Both the position numbers and the translations under genes were made by a program. A stretch of 64,000 nucleotides of DNA, taken from the NCBI RefSeq assembly GCF_018139485.1, contig NZ_JAGSNF010000012.1, positions 62,001 to 126,000 on the forward strand, read 5' to 3'. Each line of letters starts with the position of its first letter. The stretch's first letter is position 1. Positions 33,697 through 42,670 of the stretch are shown one piece after another. The notes beneath the pieces are model-generated. The model made no database searches and had not been told where the DNA came from. It saw only the letters and a list, made by a program, of their open reading frames with translations. The DNA comes from Phycicoccus avicenniae. GTDB taxonomy: Bacteria > Actinomycetota > Actinomycetes > Actinomycetales > Dermatophilaceae.

Positions 33697-34461
33697 TCAG
33701 GGCTGACGCACGTGGACGACGTCGCCCGCGGTGACCTGGGCCGTCCCGCCGTCGGTGCGCAGGACCAGTCTGCCCTCCGCGTCGACCCCTGTCGCCCTCC
33801 CCCGTCGGACGGTTCCCCCGGGCAGGTGGACCTCGACGTCCCGCCCGAGCGTCGAGCAGACGGCACGGTAGGCGTCGGCCGTCGGTCCCGCCGGGCCGGT
33901 GTCCGCCGCGAGGAGGTCGGCGAGCCGGCGCAGGTAGGCCTCGAGCAGGTCGGTCCGCGGGGCGTCGTGGCCGGCGGCGCGCAGCGACGTCGCGGTGTCG
34001 AGCGGCAGGTCCTCGCGGGCGGTCCCCACGTTGAGGCCGAGCCCGGCGACGACACCGACGTCGGTCCACTCGCAGAGGACGCCGGCGAGCTTGCGGTCGC
34101 CGTCCGAGGGCACGAGGACGTCGTTCGGCCACTTGAGGTCGACGACGAGCCCGGAGACCTCGGCGACCGCCTCGCGCACCGCGAGCCCGACGAGGAGCGG
34201 GACCCACAACGCCCCCGACGGCGGGACCGGGACGAGGACGGACACCGCGAGGCTCGTGCCGGGCGTCGTCGTCCAGGACCGGGCCAGCCGCCCCCGCCCG
34301 GCCTCCTGCACGTCGGCGACGACGACCCGGCCCGGTCGGGGGTCGGCCCGGAGCACGTCGTTCGTCGAGCCGACGCGGTCGTGGTACTCCACCGGCGACC
34401 ACGGTCCACCGGGTGTGACGGACGCCGCGTCCAGCGGCCGCTCGAGGGGGTTGTCCTGCAT
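33697..34461 (-). CDS. birA: Biotin-[acetyl-CoA-carboxylase] ligase
   Basis: A 254-residue biotin protein ligase without an N-terminal helix-turn-helix, so a catalytic enzyme and not a repressor. [14 protein letters not shown], the biotin/AMP loop [11 protein letters not shown] near residue 60, LKWPNDVLV and KLAGVLCEW are conserved, and the C-terminal SH3-like part ends [11 protein letters not shown]. It attaches biotin to carrier domains, most likely the Lys554 domain of the protein encoded at 55332-57104. The ATG at 34461 is 7 bases from its TAGCCT box and the gene is divergent from accD5. Confidence 0.94.
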   Translation of the reverse strand: MQDNPLERPLDAASVTPGGPWSPVEYHDRVGSTNDVLRADPRPGRVVVADVQEAGRGRLARSWTTTPGTSLAVSVLVPVPPSGALWVPLLVGLAVREAVAEVSGLVVDLKWPNDVLVPSDGDRKLAGVLCEWTDVGVVAGLGLNVGTAREDLPLDTATSLRAAGHDAPRTDLLEAYLRRLADLLAADTGPAGPTADAYRAVCSTLGRDVEVHLPGGTVRRGRATGVDAEGRLVLRTDGGTAQVTAGDVVHVRQP

Positions 34462-34468
34462 GCGCCCA

Positions 34469-34478
34469 AGGCTAGGCT
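34469..34478. promoter_or_regulatory. Overlapping divergent leaderless promoters (birA / accD5)
   Basis: The 24-base gap between the birA and accD5 start codons holds TAGCCT on the minus strand (34469-34474) and TAGGCT on the plus strand (34473-34478). Each is 7 bases from its own ATG, and they share two bases. Both transcripts would be leaderless, and the two promoters cannot be fully occupied by RNA polymerase at once. Confidence 0.65.
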
Positions 34479-34485
34479 CGGCGAC

Positions 34486-36110
<1,625 letters not shown>

Positions 36111-36114
<4 letters not shown>

Positions 36115-36155
36115 CCTCTTCGCAGGCTCAGAGCTCAGGGGGCCCGGCGCTATGA
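36111..36155 (+). CDS. 14-codon mini-ORF bridging accD5 and accE
   Basis: ATG 36111 overlaps the accD5 stop (ATGA) and its own stop overlaps the accE start at 36152 (ATGA). It encodes [14 protein letters not shown]. The double overlap would let ribosomes pass from accD5 to accE by reinitiation. It may be a genuine coupling leader, or a former N-terminus of accE left behind after a frame change; no ribosome binding site is seen. Treat as tentative. Confidence 0.35.
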
Positions 36156-36355
36156 CGGCGCACGACGAGGTCCGGGTCCACGGACCCGCCACGGCCGAGG
36201 AGGTCGCGGCGGTCGTCGCCGTGCTCGCCGCCGCCGGCGGGGCCGGGGACGAGGCGCCCGAGCCGCGCGGCTCGCGCTGGGCGGCCCACGACGTCCGGCT
36301 GCACCGCGGCCTGCGGCACGGCCCGGACGGCTGGCGCTCGACCTACCGCCGCTGA
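36152..36355 (+). CDS. accE: Acyl-CoA carboxylase epsilon subunit
   Basis: A 67-residue protein matching the ACC-epsilon pattern: VRVHGPATAEEVAAVVAVLAA near the N-terminus, then SRWAAHDVRLH and a final GPDGWRSTYRR. Epsilon subunits are small actinobacterial proteins that stabilise the AccA-AccD complex. It lies directly downstream of accD5, linked through the 14-codon ORF by stop-start overlaps, so expression is coupled. It is shorter at the N-terminus than many homologues, which fits the idea that the mini-ORF was once part of it. Confidence 0.8.
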   Translation: MTAHDEVRVHGPATAEEVAAVVAVLAAAGGAGDEAPEPRGSRWAAHDVRLHRGLRHGPDGWRSTYRR

Positions 36356-36387
36356 CCCCCCGTGGCCCGCGCCGACCGAGCGTGCCC

Positions 36388-37749
36388 TCAGTCGAGCGCG
36401 CCGGCCCCCCGGGACCACTGCCGGACGACGGTGTCGGCGCTCTCGGCCTCGCGCAGCACCTCGAGCCGGGGCCCGTCGGCGCCGTCGCGGTAGCCGATGA
36501 CCACGGGCATGCCGCGGTTGCAGTGCCGCGACCACATGCTCATCGTGTAGGCGCCGACGTCGTGGATGACGAGCCAGTCGCCCGCCTCGAGGCCCGGCAG
36601 GTGGATGTCGCGCGAGATGACGTCACCGGCGAAGCACAGCGGCCCGCTGACGATCCAGGACTCCGACGGCGGCGTCCCGGGGGCGTCGACCGCCGAGCCC
36701 GCGGCGTCCTGCTCCACGGTCGCGAGACGGGAGATCCGGTGGCGCCAGTGCCCCGGCTGGTAGGCGGTGCGCATGAGGAAGTCGGCTCCGAGGTGGGTCA
36801 CGGCGACCGGCTGGGCGAGGGCGCGGTTGACGTACTCGACCCGGTTCAGGGCCCACCCGCAGTTGGCCTGGACGGCCCGACCGAACTCGGTGACGAGCAT
36901 GACGTCGTCGGTGAAGAGCGACGGCGCGGCCTCCTCGAGGCGGGCGGCCAGCTCCCGCGGGTCGACCGCGCGCTCGCCGGTGTAGTTCGTCGTCGCACCC
37001 CCGCCGAGGTCGACGATGTCGAGCTGCTCGTGCCCGAGGCGGGCGTGGACCGCGTCGCGGAACCCGGCGACGACCCCGGCGGCGGCGACGAGGGTCTCGA
37101 CCGGCATGCCCTGGGACCCGACGTGCGAGTGCAGTCCCCGGAGCCAGGGCCGGCCCGCGGCCCGCTCGGCGAGGGCGTCGGCGAGCCGGTCCCCGACGCG
37201 CTCGCCGAAGCGGGAGGACGGTGAGGCGACGCTCGTCGCGGGGATCGAGCCGCTGCCGACGGCCGGGTTGACCCGCAGGCCCACGGTCGCGGAGGAGGTC
37301 GCGAGGGTCGCGTGGATCTCGATGATCCGGTCGAGCTCGTCGAGGCTGTCGGCGTTGACGTGGATGCCGGCCTCGAGCGCCCATCGGATCTCGGTCCGGG
37401 TCTTGGCCGGGGAGTCGTAGACGATGCGGTCCGCGGCGCAGCCCGCGGCGAACGCGAGCGCGACCTCCTCCCACGACGCGGCCTCGAGCCCGGCGCCCTG
37501 GTCGACGCAGGCCCGGAGGATCTCGACGACCGGGTTGGCCTTGACGGCGACCGTGTGGACGGCGTGCGCGGGGAAGGCCCCGGTGAGCTCCTGGAGACGG
37601 GTGTCGAGCAGGTCGAGGTCGTGGAGCACCACGGCCCCGTCGTCCTCGCCGACGAGACCCTCGGCGAGCGCGGCCTCGGCGACCCGTCGGATGCTCTCCC
37701 CCGAGGGGCGCTCGAGCCAGCTGCTCGTCCTCGTGCTCGTCGTCGTCAT
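36388..37749 (-). CDS. PLP-dependent decarboxylase, fold type III (DAP/ornithine decarboxylase-like)
   Basis: A 453-residue enzyme from ATG 37749, overlapping the upstream stop by ATGA. The N-terminal TIM barrel holds Lys70 (HTVAVKANP, the PLP Lys), GLEAASWEEVALA, YDSPAKT, HSHVGSQG, DLGGG and TEFGRAVQ; the C-terminal domain holds SGPLCFAGDVI with the catalytic Cys and HDVGAYTMSMWSR. It resembles diaminopimelate decarboxylase, but this locus has no lysine genes, and the divergence (EFGR for EPGR) suggests another amino acid substrate, as in siderophore-type decarboxylases. It is tightly coupled to a fold type I PLP enzyme, so the two probably act in one pathway. The product is unknown. Confidence 0.78.
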   Translation of the reverse strand: MTTTSTRTSSWLERPSGESIRRVAEAALAEGLVGEDDGAVVLHDLDLLDTRLQELTGAFPAHAVHTVAVKANPVVEILRACVDQGAGLEAASWEEVALAFAAGCAADRIVYDSPAKTRTEIRWALEAGIHVNADSLDELDRIIEIHATLATSSATVGLRVNPAVGSGSIPATSVASPSSRFGERVGDRLADALAERAAGRPWLRGLHSHVGSQGMPVETLVAAAGVVAGFRDAVHARLGHEQLDIVDLGGGATTNYTGERAVDPRELAARLEEAAPSLFTDDVMLVTEFGRAVQANCGWALNRVEYVNRALAQPVAVTHLGADFLMRTAYQPGHWRHRISRLATVEQDAAGSAVDAPGTPPSESWIVSGPLCFAGDVISRDIHLPGLEAGDWLVIHDVGAYTMSMWSRHCNRGMPVVIGYRDGADGPRLEVLREAESADTVVRQWSRGAGALD

Positions 37750-39317
37750 CGGGCTCCCTCCAGGGCGTCGGTGTGGGCGAGGGCGACGAGGGCGTCCACC
37801 TTCTCGAGGGTCAGCGCCACGTCCCGGGCCAGGTGTTCCCGGCGCTCGGCGAACGTCGAGCCCAGGGACGGCGTGACGCACGCGCGGATGATGTCGCGGC
37901 CGCCGAGGGCGACGCGCAGCACGGCGAAGCTCTCGCCACCGCCGGCGAGCTCGACGGGCTGGCCGAGCTCGCAGCGCAGCGCAGCGAGGTCCGGGCGCAG
38001 GCGCTCGTCGTCGACCGAGCCGTAGCGCACGGCCCGGGCGAGCGCCCGCAGCGGCTCCATCCCGAGCAGGTGCCCGTCGTCGGTGCGGCAGGTGAACGGG
38101 AAGACCGTCGTGTTCGACTCCAGGAGCCGGGTCGCGTCGCGGCACCGGTTGGGCGGCGGGACGGTCGAGAGGTCGAGGTGCCGGGTGCCCGCGACGATCT
38201 CGGGGACGACGGACTGGAAGGTGCGCAGCACCTCGAGGCGCAGGGTCGCCGGGACGCTGTAGTAGTCGCGGATCTCGGCGAGGGCGGCCCACCAGCGCAT
38301 GAGCACGCCGAGCGCCAGTCCCGGGGCGACCGAGGCCCGGGCCCCGGTCCACGTGCGGGGCAGCATCGCCCGCACGAGGTAGTCGCCGAACGGCTCGGGG
38401 ACCTCGGCCGGCACGGCCCGGCCGCCGGCGCGCTCGTGCGGGACGAGGACCGCCCCGGCGAACGGGGGGCCCCCGAAGAACTTCGACCCGGTGACCATGA
38501 CCATGTAGCCGCGCTGCAGCGACCGGAGCAGCCCCTGGCGGCTGAAGCGGCCCTGGGCGGCGTCGATGACGACGTCGACCTGACCCGGGTGGGCGTGCAC
38601 GAGGGCGTCGACGAGCTCGAGGGACGGCGCGTGCACCCCCGTCTTGCTGTGGGCGATGATGTGGAGCAGGACGTGCTCGCCGCGGGCCGCCGCGGCCCCG
38701 ACGATCGCGCGGACCTCGTCGTCGATCTCCTTCTCCTCGCGGGGGACGCCGGCGCCGTCCCGGATCGTCACCCGCTCCAGGCCGACCCGATCGGCGACGT
38801 CGCCGTCGACCGGCGTCCCGGGCTCGACCCCCCGTCCCGACGGGGTGACCGCGTCGAAGTGGTGGCCCCGGGCCGCGTGGGCCGTGCCGGACCCCGCCTC
38901 GGAGGCCCCGACGAGGACCGTGGTGACCCGTCGGCCCTCGGCGAGCGCCACGAGGAGGGGGACGAGCTCGGCGTCGGTGCCCGACGGGCAGACGACGACG
39001 TCGAGCGCGGACGCGCTGGTCATCGCGATGTTCGCCACGAGCTCGGTGCGCACACGCTCGTAGAGGTCGTCGACCGACTGCTCCACCGCCTCGGGGTCCA
39101 GCGCCCGGACCCAGCCGTGCAGCCGGTCGGCCGCCTCGAAGGCGACGTCGGAGATCGTCGAGGAGGTGCACGAGCCGAAGGACAGCAGTCCCGGCTCGGG
39201 GGCGTACCGGTTGCCGTAGCGGTTCGTGCCGTCGGGGCCGACGGTGTGCCGGGAGTCACCGCACGAGGAGAGGATCTGCTCCGTGGTCATCGACCAGTCG
39301 TGCGCGTCGAGCATCAT
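37746..39317 (-). CDS. PLP-dependent fold type I enzyme of unknown substrate
   Basis: A 523-residue protein starting with two ATGs (39317, 39314); GCGGAG lies just upstream. The cofactor site is VDVVIDAAQGRFS (Asp252) and VMVTGSKFFGGPPFAGA (Lys279), the order expected for an aminotransferase or Cys-desulfurase-like fold; PSGTDAEL at 111-118 would form the phosphate cup. RYAPEPGLLSFGSCTSSTIS near the N-terminus may reach the partner active site. I do not recognise a characterised relative. The stop overlaps the start of the type III decarboxylase, suggesting a two-enzyme amino-acid pathway. A 9-codon leader ORF overlaps its start. Confidence 0.72.
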   Translation of the reverse strand: MMLDAHDWSMTTEQILSSCGDSRHTVGPDGTNRYGNRYAPEPGLLSFGSCTSSTISDVAFEAADRLHGWVRALDPEAVEQSVDDLYERVRTELVANIAMTSASALDVVVCPSGTDAELVPLLVALAEGRRVTTVLVGASEAGSGTAHAARGHHFDAVTPSGRGVEPGTPVDGDVADRVGLERVTIRDGAGVPREEKEIDDEVRAIVGAAAARGEHVLLHIIAHSKTGVHAPSLELVDALVHAHPGQVDVVIDAAQGRFSRQGLLRSLQRGYMVMVTGSKFFGGPPFAGAVLVPHERAGGRAVPAEVPEPFGDYLVRAMLPRTWTGARASVAPGLALGVLMRWWAALAEIRDYYSVPATLRLEVLRTFQSVVPEIVAGTRHLDLSTVPPPNRCRDATRLLESNTTVFPFTCRTDDGHLLGMEPLRALARAVRYGSVDDERLRPDLAALRCELGQPVELAGGGESFAVLRVALGGRDIIRACVTPSLGSTFAERREHLARDVALTLEKVDALVALAHTDALEGAR

Positions 39318-39343
39318 CGGCTCCGCTCGGTGGAGGACAGCAT
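39314..39343 (-). CDS. Leaderless 9-codon upstream ORF (MLSSTERSR)
   Basis: ATG 39343 stands 7 bases after TACGGT (39351-39356, minus strand), the spacing of a leaderless start in this genome. The ORF encodes MLSSTERSR and its TGA (39314-39316) overlaps the first ATG of the PLP enzyme. The operon would then be translated through this ORF, giving coupling or a leader-peptide control, for example through the Ser and Arg codons. Evidence is positional only. Confidence 0.4.
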   Translation of the reverse strand: MLSSTERSR

Positions 39344-39350
39344 GACCGAC

Positions 39351-39356
39351 ACCGTA
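39351..39356 (-). promoter_or_regulatory. -10 box (TACGGT) for the PLP-enzyme operon
   Basis: Placed 7 bases before the ATG of the 9-codon ORF on the minus strand. No clear -35 box was identified. Confidence 0.45.
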
Positions 39357-39390
39357 GCGTCGGGGCCCGGCGCCGCCCGCATCCTCGCTC

Positions 39391-40047
39391 TCAGGCTCGG
39401 ACGACTCGCTGCTCCAGCTCGCGGTGCTCGGCCTCGCCGAGGACCCGGGCGGCCAGGACCCGCCCCGCCTCGTCGCGGTCGCCGAACCAGGCCCGCAGCA
39501 CCGTGGGGACGGTGATGCCGTGGTCCGGCCGTCCGAGCACCTCGACCGGCGTCCCCGGCGTGACGGCCCCGGGCTCGACGACGGCGAGGTACGCGCCCGG
39601 GCGTCCGCGCTCGACGAAGCGCCGCACCCAGGCCCGCTCGCCCATCCACGCAGCGAAGTTCGCGCACGGGACCCGCGGGCCGGTCACCTCGAGCACGACG
39701 TCGCCGACCCGCCACCGCTCGCCGACGATCGCGCCGTCGACGTCGAGCCCCTCGGTCGTGAGGTTCTCGCCGAAGGTGCCGTCCGGCAGGTCCCGTCCGA
39801 TCTCGCGGCCCCAGTGGTCGAGCTCCTCGCGGGCCACGGCGTAGACCGCCTGGCGCGACCCGCCGTGGTGCCGGCGGGCGACGACCTCGTCACCGACGAC
39901 GCCGCTGCCGAGGCCGCCCTTCTTCGGGCCGGGGTCGCGCACCTCGACCCGGGCGGCGGGTCGCTTGTCGATGGCGGTCGTGCGTCCCTTGGACCCGATG
40001 CCCTCCCGGGCCGACCCGACGTTGACCGACCGCACCCGTGCCTGCAT
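39391..40047 (-). CDS. MOSC domain protein (YiiM-like)
   Basis: A 218-residue protein with the MOSC fold seen at the C-terminus of molybdenum cofactor sulfurases. SREGIGSKGRTTAIDKRP, HHGGSRQAVYAV, PDGTFGENLTTEGLDVDGA and EVTGPRVPCANFAAWM are typical, with the conserved Cys128. Stand-alone MOSC proteins of this kind reduce N-hydroxylated bases or handle Mo-bound sulfur; the exact role here is unknown. The ATG at 40047 is 7 bases from TAGCGT. It is divergent from the DUF885 gene. Confidence 0.88.
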   Translation of the reverse strand: MQARVRSVNVGSAREGIGSKGRTTAIDKRPAARVEVRDPGPKKGGLGSGVVGDEVVARRHHGGSRQAVYAVAREELDHWGREIGRDLPDGTFGENLTTEGLDVDGAIVGERWRVGDVVLEVTGPRVPCANFAAWMGERAWVRRFVERGRPGAYLAVVEPGAVTPGTPVEVLGRPDHGITVPTVLRAWFGDRDEAGRVLAARVLGEAEHRELEQRVVRA

Positions 40048-40054
40048 GCCCGGC

Positions 40055-40060
40055 ACGCTA
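40055..40060 (-). promoter_or_regulatory. Leaderless -10 box of the MOSC gene
   Basis: TAGCGT on the minus strand, 7 bases before ATG 40047. Confidence 0.5.
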
Positions 40061-40119
40061 CGCCGCCGCGGGCCGCCGTGCGCTCGGATATCCGCACGAC
40101 CGCCGGAGAGCGCCTCCGG

Positions 40120-40125
40120 TAGGTT
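40120..40125 (+). promoter_or_regulatory. Leaderless -10 box of the DUF885 gene
   Basis: TAGGTT, 7 bases before GTG 40133. Confidence 0.5.
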
Positions 40126-40132
40126 CCGGCGC

Positions 40133-41821
40133 GTGAGCGAACCCACCCCCTCCCGCCGTCCCACCGCCGTCGACGCCGTCGCGGAGGACCACTTCGACGC
40201 CGTCGTCGCCGCGAGCCCCGTCGAGGCCACCTACCTCGGGGTCCCGGGCCACGACACCGAGCTCGACGACCTGTCCCCGGAGGGCTACGCCCACCACGCC
40301 GACCTCGCGCGCACGACGCTCGCCCGGCTCGACGCCGTCGAGCCCGTGGACGCCGTCGACCGGGTCACCGTCGCCGCGATGCGCGAGCGCCTCGGGCTCG
40401 TGCTCGAGACCCACGAGGCCGGCTACGACCGGATGGAGCTCAACGTCATCGCCTCCCCACTGCAGTCCTGCCGGGACGTCGTCGACCTCATGCCGACGTC
40501 CACCCAGGAGGACTGGGCGACGATCGCCACCCGGCTGCGGCAGGTTCCGCGGGCCCTGGACCAGTACTGCCGGACCCTCGCCGAGTCCGCGGACCGCGGC
40601 CTGGTCACGCCGCGGCGCCAGGTGACCGCCTGCGTGCAGCAGTGCGAGGACCTCACGGCGGCGGACGGCTACTTCGCCGGGCTGCTCGCCGGCGCCTCCG
40701 CCGACGGCGAGCCCCTGTCGCCGGCGGTCCGGTCCGACCTCGAGACCGCCGTCCGGGAGGCCGCGGACGCCTACGCCGACACCGGTCGACGCCTCGCGGC
40801 GACCCTCCTCGACCGGGCGCCGGAGTCCGACGCCGCCGGGCGCGAGCGCTACGCCCTCGCCTCGCGGCTGTACCTCGGCGCCACCGTCGACCTCGAGGAG
40901 ACGTACGCCTGGGGCCAGGAGGAGCTCGCGCGGATCACGGCCGACATGACCGCGACGGCCGACCGCATCGTGCCGGGCGGCTCGGTCGCCGACGCCATCG
41001 CCCACCTCGACGCCGACCCCTCCTACCGGCTGCACGGGACCGAGGCGCTGCGGGAGTGGATGCAGGGTCGCGCCGACGCCGTGATCGCCGACCTGGCGGG
41101 GGTGCACTTCGACGTCCCGGACGCGGTGCGCACCATCGAGTGCCGCATCGCGCCGACCCAGACCGGGGGCATCTACTACACGGGTCCGAGCGAGGACTTC
41201 TCGCGGCCGGGCCGGATGTGGTGGTCGGTGCCGAAGGGCGTCACCGAGTTCCGCACGTGGAGCGAGCTGACGACCGTGTACCACGAGGGCGTGCCGGGTC
41301 ACCACCTCCAGGTCGCCCAGACCGTCGTGCGCAGCGAGCTGCTCAACCGCTGGCGCCGGATGATGTGCTGGGTCAGCGGGCACGGCGAGGGCTGGGCGCT
41401 CTACGCCGAGCGGCTCATGGCCGACCTGGGGTACCTCGACGACCCGGGCACCTACCTCGGGATGCTCGACGCCCAGTCGCTGCGGGCGGCGCGCGTCGTC
41501 ATCGACATCGGCGTCCACTGCGGCTTCGAGGCGCCGGCGGAGGTCGGCGGCGGGGCCTGGACCTACGACAAGGCCTGGGCCTTCCTCACTGCCCACTCGA
41601 ACGAGTCCGAGGGGATGCTGCGCTTCGAGCTGGACCGGTACCTCGGCTGGCCGGGCCAGGCGCCCAGCTACAAGATCGGCGAGCGGCTCTGGCTGCAGAT
41701 GCGCGACGAGGTGCGGGCGCGCGAGGGCGACTCGTTCTCGCTCAAGGACTTCCACCGGCGCTCCCTCGACCTCGGGTCGCTCGGCCTCGACGTGCTGCGG
41801 GAGGCCGTCCTCGCGGGATGA
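40133..41821 (+). CDS. DUF885 family protein (putative metallopeptidase)
   Basis: A 562-residue protein of the normal DUF885 length. The hallmark block TTVYHEGVPGHHLQ near residue 385 holds the zinc-type HExxxxHH arrangement, and GHGEGWALYAERLMADLGY follows. QTGGIYYTGPSEDFSRPG and the final FSLKDFHRRSLDLGSLGLDVLRE are also family features. Members are predicted carboxypeptidases, mostly uncharacterised. There is no signal peptide, so a cytoplasmic location is likely. GTG 40133 is chosen because a -10 box ends 7 bases upstream. Confidence 0.88.
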   Translation: MSEPTPSRRPTAVDAVAEDHFDAVVAASPVEATYLGVPGHDTELDDLSPEGYAHHADLARTTLARLDAVEPVDAVDRVTVAAMRERLGLVLETHEAGYDRMELNVIASPLQSCRDVVDLMPTSTQEDWATIATRLRQVPRALDQYCRTLAESADRGLVTPRRQVTACVQQCEDLTAADGYFAGLLAGASADGEPLSPAVRSDLETAVREAADAYADTGRRLAATLLDRAPESDAAGRERYALASRLYLGATVDLEETYAWGQEELARITADMTATADRIVPGGSVADAIAHLDADPSYRLHGTEALREWMQGRADAVIADLAGVHFDVPDAVRTIECRIAPTQTGGIYYTGPSEDFSRPGRMWWSVPKGVTEFRTWSELTTVYHEGVPGHHLQVAQTVVRSELLNRWRRMMCWVSGHGEGWALYAERLMADLGYLDDPGTYLGMLDAQSLRAARVVIDIGVHCGFEAPAEVGGGAWTYDKAWAFLTAHSNESEGMLRFELDRYLGWPGQAPSYKIGERLWLQMRDEVRAREGDSFSLKDFHRRSLDLGSLGLDVLREAVLAG

Positions 41822-41824
41822 CCC

Positions 41825-41842
41825 GGACCCGCCCGCGGGTCC
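41825..41842 (+). terminator. Short GC-rich hairpin after the DUF885 gene
   Basis: GGACCC at 41825-41830 pairs with GGGTCC at 41837-41842 around a 6-base loop, directly after the stop codon. It is a plausible terminator. Confidence 0.4.
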
Positions 41843-41891
41843 CCGCAGGTGACGGCCCTCGGAGATACCCGTACCCGTACGGGCCTGTCAT

Positions 41892-41907
41892 TTCTGCCGG
41901 CGCAGAA
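41892..41907. promoter_or_regulatory. Palindrome TTCTGC-CGGC-GCAGAA in an AT-rich gap
   Basis: A perfect 6-4-6 inverted repeat about 135 bases upstream of the TetR-type gene. The gap 41822-42041 is otherwise without a convincing gene and is locally much richer in A/T than its surroundings. The palindrome could be a regulator site. Confidence 0.35.
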
Positions 41908-41967
41908 TAACTGGACCTTTTGTCTTCCTGTGTGACATAAACACCTCGTTCAAGGTTAACGACGGCC

Positions 41968-41996
41968 TTCACGGTGCTCTCGCCGCGCGGCATAAT
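41968..41996 (+). promoter_or_regulatory. Probable promoter of the TetR-type gene
   Basis: TTCACG (41968-41973), 17-base spacer, CATAAT (41991-41996). The predicted leader of about 38 bases ends in GGAGGAGGA before GTG 42042, so this gene is of the leadered type. Confidence 0.45.
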
Positions 41997-42041
41997 CGGC
42001 CGCACGTCGTGACCACCCTGCCGGTCTACGGAGGAGGACAG

Positions 42042-42647
42042 GTGCCGCGAGCACGAGGGCGTCGCCCGGCGGGAAGCAACACACGCGAGACGATCGCCGC
42101 TGCGGCGGCGCGACAGTTCGCGGAGCTGGGCTACCCGCACACGACCCTGCGAGGGATCGCCCGCGAGGCGGACGTCGACACGCGCCTCGTGACCCATTAC
42201 TTCGGCACGAAGCAGAACCTCTTCGTCTCCGTCGTCGAGTTCCCACTCGAGCCGTCCGCCGTCGTCGACGGCCTGCTGTCAGAGGGGCCCGGCCGGGTGG
42301 GGCACCGGCTCGCCCGCCTCGTCATCGAGACCCTCGAGACCCCCTCGGCGCGGCAGACGATGACCGGCATGCTGCGGGCGGCGGCCTCCGAGGACGACGC
42401 CGCGACCCTCGTCCGCGGACTGCTCACGGACCGCCTCGTCACCCCACTGGCGCGGATGCTCAGCGGCGACCGACCCGACCTGCGCGCCGCGCTCATCGGC
42501 ACCCAGCTGACCGGCTACGTGTTCGCCCGGTACGTCGTCGAGCTCCCCGGGATGACCGAGACCTCCGCCGAGGAGCTGGCGACCGTCGTCGGACCGGTGC
42601 TCCAGCACTACCTCACCGGCGACCTCGGGTCCGCCCCCGGCGCCTGA
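42042..42647 (+). CDS. TetR family transcriptional regulator
   Basis: A 201-residue regulator. RETIAAAAARQFAELGYPHTTLRGIAREADVDTRLVTHYF forms the TetR helix-turn-helix at about residues 12-52; the rest is the helical ligand-binding and dimer domain. GTG 42042 is preferred over GTG 42009 because GGAGGAGGACAG is placed correctly for it. It precedes maf on the same strand by 23 bases, but maf has its own -10 box. The ligand and target genes are unknown; the palindrome at 41892 is one candidate site. Confidence 0.9.
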   Translation: MPRARGRRPAGSNTRETIAAAAARQFAELGYPHTTLRGIAREADVDTRLVTHYFGTKQNLFVSVVEFPLEPSAVVDGLLSEGPGRVGHRLARLVIETLETPSARQTMTGMLRAAASEDDAATLVRGLLTDRLVTPLARMLSGDRPDLRAALIGTQLTGYVFARYVVELPGMTETSAEELATVVGPVLQHYLTGDLGSAPGA

Positions 42648-42657
42648 GCGGGCCGTC

Positions 42658-42663
42658 TAGCGT
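42658..42663 (+). promoter_or_regulatory. Leaderless -10 box of maf
   Basis: TAGCGT, 7 bases before ATG 42671. Confidence 0.5.
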
Positions 42664-42670
42664 GGCCGCC

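Noticed and set aside
33697-34461. BirA as a biotin operon repressor
   Set aside because: There is no N-terminal helix-turn-helix; the protein starts close to the catalytic domain.
36388-37749. Standard lysA (diaminopimelate decarboxylase of lysine synthesis)
   Set aside because: It is coupled to an unrelated PLP enzyme, has no lysine or threonine pathway neighbours, and deviates in the EPGR motif; DAP activity remains possible but is not the best call.
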